DNA from: Antrodiella citrinella
Taxonomy: Eukaryota > Basidiomycota > Agaricomycetes > Polyporales > Steccherinaceae
Length of the DNA: 64,000 bases
Assembly: GCA_004802725.1 (NCBI GenBank)
Contig: SGPM01000034.1
Location: 1 to 64,000, forward strand
Direction: 5' to 3'
Position numbers and translations under genes: made by a program. Below the pieces are notes generated by a model, which saw nothing but the letters and a program-made list of their open reading frames with translations, had not been told where the DNA came from and searched no databases. This document shows positions 56,604 through 64,000 of the stretch, piece by piece (the stretch's first letter is position 1; every line of letters begins with the position of its first letter).

Positions 56604-58739
56604 GGCTAGCGGTTACCGACTGTGTTGCGTCGAATGGGTAATGTGAGTCGAGCGCACAAGTGAGTGTTTGGCGATGAGGACAATGAAGAGGAGGGGGGAA
56701 ACTGAGGGACGCCGTTGTCGAGCACGTCGATGTAGACGGCGTGGAAGAGGGTCTGCACGCCAGCGAGGACAGTGAGTCTCGCCAATAGTATTGACGGTCT
56801 TCCAGGCGACGGTCTTGACCCAAAAGGCGTTGTGACCTATCGCTATACTCGTCGCTTCTTTCATTACGTAATCCTAACATATCGCATCCTGGCCTCTTCT
56901 GGCGACCGTCCCGCCTTCCATTGTACCGCACATTCTTCCTCAAATTTGTTGCATAAGAAGGTTCGTGGCCGCTGCTCTCCTCATAGCTAGGGTATACTGA
57001 ACCACAATAACAGGCTCCTTGGAAATACACTCTGCTGTAACGCGTGTTTGTTCAGTAGCCTGCCACGAGTTTCCCTAACCGAGTCAGGACGTCCACATCG
57101 AGTAAACCAACGGTCCCGCGGCTACCGCACAGCAGCACGGGGTGCTGCATATACAGGTAACGGTTGCAGAAGTTGCGCTTTGATTCTTTCTCTTAGTCGC
57201 GAAATAGGCATGTTAGTCTCAAAGTCATGGACATGTACAGGTAAGACACTGCGCGTCATGTTCTGCGGCTGATCATCGAACGTAGGAAGATTGGAAATGA
57301 TCAGCCATTGTGCTATAATTGATTCATGCAGTGAAGACGTTGTCGGAGTAGCTTCCGACGATTGACATGGCTTCCGCTGCTAACGCGACTTGAACGCATC
57401 TTCGTGAGGGTAACAGGTTACTTGGCTGCCATTCGACGGACGACTTCGTCGGAGTCACATCGTCTCGGTCTGCAGACTGCAAATACAACAGGCACAGTTG
57501 TCACGAGTCTAATCAACACCACATTTGGCCAGTCTCCGTGTTCGCGTGCTACAAGAATCAGATAGTGGTGCGATAGCATCAAATATCAGCTGAGTTCGAG
57601 GAAGGATATCAAAGCGACCAACGCCCTGGTTCGTTGCCAGTCGTCGCCCCGGTCATACAAAATGAACGGAACTGGAAGATCTGCCATAGCACAATGACCA
57701 CGATCTCCCATTGTTCCCTTGTTGTTTCGCGGGAAGAACGACGCCGTTCTCTGCGGCGCTGTTGCCGAGAATTAATTGATCCTTGACGAGAGCGATGTTT
57801 GTACTGCGAGCTATGAGTGCTGGACGTCGAAGGAAAAGTTGACGAACACTGGCTGCAGACGTGAAGAGGTACGAATCAAGAGCGTGGAAGACTGAGGACA
57901 CATAGGGCGGGGTTTGGTCGGACCCACGTGGACCCACAACAGATTTGGTGCTCAGGCGAACCGATTTAGGGATATCAAACGCCTTCACTTTTGGAAGGCG
58001 CTGATATGACTCCAAACAGTTCCGTCTCTGATGGTCTACCCACGGAGGCTGATGAGGTAGAACAATGGGCGGACGAAGGAGGCAGTCTTAGAAAGGCTAA
58101 AAGGTGCTTAGTCATGGTCATGATACGTGTTGCGCACTGCCCAGTGCCGAAGGGCTCAAGCAGGCGTGCAGTCGCTGACCCCAGCTGAAAGGCGCCTGGG
58201 AATACTTTTGCAAATACTCCGCCCATTGTGCCCTCGTAGCCTCGTGTGGCGGCAGGGAGACTCCGGAGGAGTCTGAAAGGGTACAAAAGCAAACTCCGCA
58301 TAGGTCTGCCAGCCAGCGCACCCTCCCCCGCAGCCATTTTGTGCGGTGTCCCTCGTCCTTCCGCCTCCCATCACCCCACAATCCTCGCTGGGGCCCTCCC
58401 TCCCCGACGACCAGGACCACGTAACGCCAGCCCTCGACGCCATTCTGCTCGCATACCTGCTGTCTTTTCTCTGTCTCCATTGCTGCTCGTCGCTGAATCG
58501 ACTCGTCGTTTGCGCATTCCTCGCTCTTCTCTGCTTTTCTGCTTCATCTTTTCCTTTGTGCCGCTCTCGTTGTCCAAACCTTTCTGTCGCGATCCGCCTC
58601 TCATCTTCTTTCACTCACAAGAGAAAAGCCACTGAAAAACGCCAAAAAATTCCCATATCAGGCCCGACTTCTTTTCTGAATCGTTCATCCCTTCCATCGC
58701 TGCCCATCCGCTGCCCCACGTCGTCACACGTTGCCCCCC
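56604..58739. other. 2.1 kb divergent promoter region
   Basis: The longest gene-free gap in the window, between the start of the Ras GAP gene (minus) and the RNA-binding protein (plus). It holds several ORFs of 60-150 codons, but none has an ATG start with convincing protein character. The last ~500 bases are C/T-rich, suiting a long leader for the plus-strand gene. A small missed gene around 57650-58020 (minus, no ATG) cannot be excluded. Confidence 0.45.
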
Positions 58740-61700
58740 ATGTCACGCTCCGACCTCCGACACGCCGACTTTGATTACTCGATTTATGCAGACGGCCGTG
58801 ACTTCCATGTCCCCGTGCACAACCACCACCCCAGAGCCGGCGCAGGTCAAATCATGCACGCCAACAAGGCTTCAATAGCAATGCGGTCATATCGGGACAG
58901 CATGCCCCGAGACTACGCTCCGCCACGGGAGAGTATGCAGAATACCGCGTACTACCAGTCGCCACTGCCGCAGATAGGGATAAACAACATGAGCACCGGG
59001 AGTGACCGTGACGAAGGAAGGAGGGGGGACATTGGAGGATACTCGGCCGGGATGGGACCGCCACAACGTATGTACGGATCCGTTCCGGCGCCACCTCCAA
59101 GAATTGTGACGAACAGTGAGGGATGGAATCCGGCGGGCCCGCCCGTTGGCAGACAAGCTCCCGGAGGAGTGGCCGTCAACTCCGGTGGTCCTCAAGTTCA
59201 AGGTCCTGGGGCTCAACACCCTTTGCTCCTCAACCACCACCATCGCTCCTCCCCGCCGCGTCCCCCCGCCCCCTTCTCCCCGCCCAACGTCCAGCAGCTC
59301 CCTTACGCCGTCGACCGCGACCGCGACGCGATCAGAGACGCGTACTATACCTCAGCTCGCCACAGTTCACAGCACTCACAACAGCAATCTATCTCCTCTC
59401 CTCAGTCCCTCGGGCAGCCAACGGCATCATCTCCAACCTCATCGCAGCAGCCACGCTCTACACTTTGGTGGGGCGAACTTGAACCTTGGATGGACGAAGA
59501 ATACGCGAAACAGGTCTGCAACCTCATGGGTTGGGATCCCGTCAACATCAAGGTCCCGCGTCCTGCACCTGAGGCCGCCTCTGGCAGACAAGCCGCCAAC
59601 AACCCCGGGTACTGTTTCTTGACGTTCCCGACTCAGACCCACGCCGCGTCGGTCCTAGCACAGATCAACAATGCCAACAACTCCATGACCATGCCGAACT
59701 CTAGCCGTCCGTTCAACCTCAACTGGGCGTCGTCAGTTCCTAATGCGCCTCTCAATGGCGCGTTTCCTGCTACAACGATCTCCATTCCGGGTGCCCAGAA
59801 CCCCCAGTATCCCAAAGAGTACAGCATTTTCGTGGGCGACTTGGCGCCAGAGGTTTCCAACTCAGATCTTGTCGCCGTTTTCCGCAACCCTGTGCTGGGA
59901 TTGAGGAACGATAGGGAGCCACGCTTCATTCGGCCGTTCCTCAGCTGCAAGAGTGCCAAGATCATGCTCGACCCCGTCACTGGTGTCTCCAGAGGCTATG
60001 GTTTTGTCAGGTACGTCTTTCTCCAACATATATCTCTAGACTTGCGTTAATGTTCATGACTCAAAGGTTCACAGACGAGCCGGATCAGCAGCGTGCGTTG
60101 ATTGAGATGCATGGACTCTATTGTCTCTCTCGCCCCAGTGAGCAGAACAACTTTCCTGTATAGCGCATATACTCACATCCACATTCAGTGCGGATCTCGC
60201 CGGCTACGGCCAAGTTCAAGTCTGCACCAGGATTGCCCGGAATGGATATGCCGAGCATGTATGGTGGTATGGGGCCTCAAGCCCCGGCGAGCGCAGATCA
60301 AGTGACTATCGCACTCCCGTTGCCAAGCACGAACCAGACGAAGAGCGTTTCCACTCCATTGGCTACAACATCCGGCACGACTTCGTCGTCTGGGTCCAAC
60401 GCCTCGCTCAACACCACCAACTCGGGGTCGTCTCTCAACGGCGCTCCCACGAGTATGTCTTCTTCGTCCACCTTGGCATCGGCGGCGTCAGATGAAACCT
60501 CTACCAATACGGCTGTGCCCCATTCTCCGAATCTTGCACCTGCTGCGAACAATTCGCAAGCTGGCTCTATCACGGCTGACTTAAGCCAGCAGTTGCAAGA
60601 CCAGATCATGGCTCAGAGGTTCAATCTATCCGAGGAATCTTGGAAGCATCACGCGCAGGCTCGGGCGATCTTGTCCAACTTGATTGGCCCAAACGGCGAG
60701 CAGCTCACGTCCTCTGATCCTTACAACACGACTGTGTTTGTCGGTGGTTTATCTCCATTGATCTCCGAGGAGACTCTCCGAACCTTCTTTGTTCCATTCG
60801 GCGACATTCACTACGTAGGTCACATTCACATTTGTCGCGTGCGTTTCTTTTGCTCACTACCGCCTTCAGGTCAAGGTTCCTGTGGGCAAGCATTGTGGTT
60901 TCGTTCAATTCGTCCGGAAGCCTGATGCGGAGCGGGCGATCGAGAAGATGCAAGGTTTTCCGATAGGAGGCAGCAGGATTCGTCTCAGTTGGGGACGTAG
61001 CCAATGTATGTCGTCTTTTTGCACCATCACTTCAACGTCTGATCACAGCCTTTGCAGACAAAGCCGCACAGGCAGCAGCTCAGGCAGCTCAAGCCGCCGC
61101 ATTCCAGGCTCAGTATCAACTACCTCAGCCAGCGCCGAGTGCCAGCCCGCTGACGGCAGAACAGGCGATGCAACTTCTAGAAAAGTTCGGTATTGCTCAG
61201 TTCCTGAACAACACGACGCTGCCAGACGGCGAAGCATCTTCAGTTCCTGCTGCAGATCCAATTGCCACCCAGAACGGGGTTGATCAAAGGCTGTCGGTTC
61301 CATATGATACCTTTGATGCGTCGTTTGACATGCGTCAGAGCGGTGGTCAGTTTGGCTCGAGCACGTTCTCCCCCTTCTCTCCAGACCCCAATTATCTCAC
61401 GGAGGGACTGAAGAACACGATCTTGTCGCAACCCCATCCTCAGCAGTATCCTTACGAGCCCAAGGGTTATACTCCCTGGTATGCGCCTCCGCCCCAGGAA
61501 GAGAAGACGTCTTCCAACGGTAGTGGCAAGGTCTCTCCGACCTCTGTGGGCACCTCTCGTCCGTCCAGCTCGAACCAGCGCTTCGGTTCGTACCTCAATA
61601 GCGACAACTCGGGTTCGCCTTTCCAGCAGAACCGAGCGTCCAGCCGTCAGGAGGCTCCCATTGCGAGACCGGACTTGTTGAAGAGACCTTCCCAGATCGT

Positions 61701-61851
61701 GTTGACGTCTGATCATGGGTCTATCCAAGATCTCAACGCTACACTTGCCAGTCTTGAACTCGACCACCCACAGTGGAAGCCGTCCAATGACCACCAGTGG
61801 ACGTCGACCAACGCCGATGCTGCCTCCCGTGCCTTTCCCGCGTCCCCTTGA
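58740..61851 (+). CDS. NGR1: three-RRM RNA-binding protein, Ngr1/Nam8-like
   Basis: Exons 58740-60010, 60067-60137, 60189-60814, 60870-61005 and 61049-61851 give 968 residues. A ~240-residue low-complexity N-terminus is rich in Pro, Gln and Arg. RRM1 begins TLWWGELEPWMDEEYAKQ. RRM2 begins YSIFVGDLAPEVSNSDLV and carries an inserted loop (LGLRNDREPRFIRPF) before SAKIMLDPVTG...GYGFVRF. RRM3 is TTVFVGGLSPLISEETL...KHCGFVQFV. An Ala/Gln-rich stretch and a Ser/Pro-rich tail follow. This architecture is that of yeast Ngr1/Nam8 and TIA-1-type proteins, which bind U-rich RNA in splicing or mRNA decay. The RRM2 insert is a known kind of lineage-specific extension. The start ATG opens the conserved MSRSDLRHADFDYS. 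Confidence 0.92.
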
Positions 61852-62856
61852 AGTCGCAACCGTGGCATGGTGTGAAGAAGAATGATAACCTTTCTCGCGA
61901 ATATCTCAAGCCTCATCATCGGACCTTTCCTGTTATTCTTGGCTTTGTGTTTTCTCTCGTTGCCTGTGTGCATTCCAGTTTTGTCCACGTCCTTTCTCGT
62001 CGCCGCACGTAATACTATTTCAGGCTCTTCACACTCTCGAATCTGCATGACGCTATCGTATCTTTGGCAGGTCCTCTCCCCCCATCACGATTTTTCTCGA
62101 CCTTGCCGCGTTCGTTATTATTCCTATCACGCATCCTCACGCATCATGTTTATATGTTGCCACCACACACCTGTACTACACCAACTCTTGTCTGTCGTCA
62201 TCCTCACTGTCGCATCGTCTCATTTTCTTTTCTCTCCTACTTCACATTACTATCCCTCTCAAGGAGTGATTATCCCCTACTTCGTTCTCTAGTCCTTTAT
62301 TACATTACTAGTGACCCCGTAAATGTTCGTCGCACGCCCCAGTCGTCTCGAGTGCAGATTCCTCTCCCCCATCACTGGTCTCTCCTCTCTGTGGTCCTTT
62401 TTATCTTTTGTCTGTTTGGTCAAACACAAAGCTATGTCCTCGTTTTGTCCTTTTGTTTTGTTCACGCGTTGTGCCCCCCTCCGAGCTTCGTTTGAATGTT
62501 GACTTTTTCTCCTGTCCTCTCGCGTTTGTGTTTAGTAATAAGAATATTAATCTGCATTGCATTCCAACTCGGTTGCGACTTGTGTGTATGAGTACGATGC
62601 TCGTTGCGTTACGAGTGGACGGGTAAGCGCGGATTATCGTGGCGTGGTCAAGTTCGTTGAGCGTGTGCACAAAGGCTCCGAGTCAAAGCGCCATTCACGA
62701 GGTTTAAAACGTGTCATTCATCCTGACCTAAGATAAGAGGACATATCGTTACGAGACGCAACCCTCTCATCCCAACTATCCAGAGGCCAAACCAACCCCG
62801 AGCAGCCCTCACTTATTCTAGAGCACAGAACTCGGGAACGAATTCAAACAAGTTGC
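61852..62856. other. long T-rich 3' UTR and intergenic
   Basis: About 1 kb. The first ~700 bases are strongly pyrimidine-rich, as in a long 3' UTR of the RNA-binding protein gene. No gene recognised. Confidence 0.5.
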
Positions 62857-63620
62857 ATGGTATACCGACGCCACACGAAGGGCAAAGCGCGGGACCAACC
62901 CGTGCGGCCTTCGGCGCTCACGGAAGCGGACCTGGTGGGAGCGGCGGTGCGTGTCGATGTGGACGTGGACGTGAGTGCGTTGTGGGGAGGCCGTGACGCA
63001 GGTACAGACAAACAGCTCGAGGGAGAAGCGGAGCAGAGGGAGAAGGAAGGAACTGCGTCGGGATCTGGGACTGGGGGAGGAGGCTCGGCTCAAATGAATG
63101 TTGGGACTCGGGGTGAGAAGAGAAAAAGAGACGAGGCTGGGGACGAGGCGGATGATGAGGGGGGTGGGGACGTGCAGCCTGAGACGTCCGTATCACAGAC
63201 CCAGGCGACCAAGGCGAAACGAGCAAAGGCAAAGGGAAGGGGGAAGAGAAAGAAAGTCGAGCAGGCAGATCAAGCTGAAGAGTCAGAGGCTGAAACTCCG
63301 GTACCGGTGACAGCGCAGAAGAAGAGCAAGAGACAGAAGAAACAGGCAAGCTCAAGGCGGTGAACGTTTTGAGAGAGCGCGCCGTGTTGTTAGCCACAAG
63401 TCCGGGAATTCTGAGAAATATAGGCGTTTCTGTTCGAAAGCCCATGCTTGGTAGTGTCCTTCCAGGTTCCGTAGTCACGAAGTCGGTCCACTTGGCCGTC
63501 CCAAACCAAAGTCTTCCCGACTCCCGCGTCCGAAACATAGCACATACTCTCCGTTCCGCCAATTACGCCAAAGGCCACCTGCTCACGGAACTAGCGAACC
63601 TACATACTGCGGTCAAATAG
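62857..63620 (+). CDS. lysine-rich, probably nuclear protein with frame break
   Basis: From the ATG at 62857 (MVYRRHTKGKARDQP) the first frame runs 168 residues. It has an N-terminal ordered block, a Gly/Ser linker and long Lys/Arg-rich stretches (KRKRDEAGDEADDEGGG, KAKRAKAKGRGKRKK) like nuclear-localisation signals, and stops at 63361-63363. Another plus-strand frame, open just before that stop, carries a better-ordered segment (VLRERAVLLATSPGI...SVRKPMLGSVLPGSVV...LRSANYAKGHLL) to a stop at 63618-63620. The two halves together look like one protein with its folded domain at the end. The break is either a real frameshift, a sequencing slip in the purine-rich tract, or a missed intron. Family not recognised. 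Confidence 0.5.
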
Positions 63621-64000
63621 AGAACTCGGGCGTGAAACACATACGAGATACGATATGACCCGTCTGGAGGAGCCCTAGATGACGGTGTGTTTCTTACTGC
63701 GGTCCTGGAGAACGAGAACGTTGTCTATTGAGGGTGGCAGGAGTGCGGAGGAGCCGGAGGATGTTATCGGAGGATGTTATATCATGGAGGTGTTCATGTG
63801 CTCTCTTTGTGGATCCACGATTTTGATGGGAATGAATTCGCGCCTGAGTATTATGTTCGTTCGTTCGTTCGTTCAGTTGGATAGGAGAGGGTAAATGACA
63901 ACAGTGCTTTTGATAGTGGTCGTAAATAACATTTGCGTCCGCTGGGCTCGATCCAACGACCGAGACGATGCAGCGTTCGTGATGGATGGTTACTGCGGAA
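63621..64000. other. intergenic to window end
   Basis: About 380 bases. Holds the GTTC repeat and, at 63933-64000, a T-arm-like hairpin discussed and rejected as a tRNA. Confidence 0.4.
63855..63874 (+). repeat. (GTTC)n microsatellite
   Basis: Five perfect copies of GTTC. Confidence 0.9.

Noticed and set aside
57653..58015. 120-residue minus-strand ORF in the large divergent promoter region
   Set aside because: It has no ATG start and no flanking splice pattern or recognisable motif.
58346..58774. Plus-strand ORF overlapping the start of the Ngr1-like gene
   Set aside because: Pyrimidine-rich leader read in the wrong frame. The real protein starts at 58740 in another frame.
63933..64000. 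Possible tRNA 3' half on the minus strand (T-arm-like GTTGG-ATCGAGC-CCAGC followed by GGACGCA)
   Set aside because: The anticodon arm has an eight-base loop with no T at position 33, and the D arm lacks the usual GG. The 5' end would lie outside the window. Not enough to call.

Overview
The window looks like a stretch of a compact basidiomycete (Agaricomycetes-type) nuclear genome. Almost every gene is cut by several 50-70 base introns with GT..AG ends. Orthologues of fungal single-copy genes are packed on both strands. Between them sit gene families typical of mushroom-forming fungi: F-box/leucine-rich proteins, a BTB protein, a MYND protein and a kinase-like remnant. Single ambiguous bases (n) cluster at about 4.3-5.4, 12.3-14.2 and 24.3-26.4 kb, so some codons there are unknown.

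Layout. 1-1.65 kb: a terminal-inverted-repeat element carrying a RecQ-type helicase fragment and a decayed ORF. 1.9-3.1 kb: aldo-keto reductase. 3.6-4.9 kb: alpha/beta hydrolase copy 1, then tRNA-Arg(UCG) copy 1. 5.4-7 kb: PPIL4-type cyclophilin. 7.5-8.4 kb: BTB protein. 8.9-11.2 kb: delta-1-pyrroline-5-carboxylate dehydrogenase. 11.4-13 kb: DUF1992 mitochondrial protein. 13.4-14.5 kb: kinase-like remnant. 15.3-17.1 kb: a conserved-looking 93-residue protein and a MYND protein. 17.5-20.5 kb: Ubp16/USP30-like deubiquitinase. 20.6-23.7 kb: tRNA-Arg copy 2, hydrolase copy 2 and a broken copy 3. 23.9-26.2 kb: CDC7 kinase. 26.6-29.9 kb: hydrolase copy 4, an orphan ORF, tRNA-Arg copy 3 and a WBP2-like GRAM protein. 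30.7-31.9 kb: broken hydrolase copy 5.

32.1-36.3 kb holds four tandem genes for proteins I do not recognise. They are built from a repeated ~55-residue module opening with His-Pro-Asn. Three of them carry the same 11-bp inverted repeat just inside a predicted 5' UTR intron. This is the best candidate here for an undescribed system. 37-42.7 kb: three F-box paralogues. 42.9-46.4 kb: a coiled-coil protein. 46.9-56.6 kb: a giant neurofibromin/Ira-type Ras GTPase-activating protein. 58.7-61.9 kb: a three-RRM Ngr1/Nam8-like RNA-binding protein. 62.9-63.6 kb: a lysine-rich ORF with a frame break.

How it fits together. There are no operons. The housekeeping genes cover cell-cycle entry (CDC7), Ras signalling, RNA processing, proline catabolism and mitochondrial upkeep. 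They are interleaved with recently duplicated families. A recurring geometry stands out: three times a tRNA-Arg gene lies 100-140 bases from the start codon of a divergent housekeeping gene, with an alpha/beta hydrolase downstream of the tRNA and co-oriented with it. Exon borders were inferred by eye from splice consensus, reading frame and family resemblance. Where a full set of exons is given, its length was checked to be divisible by three.
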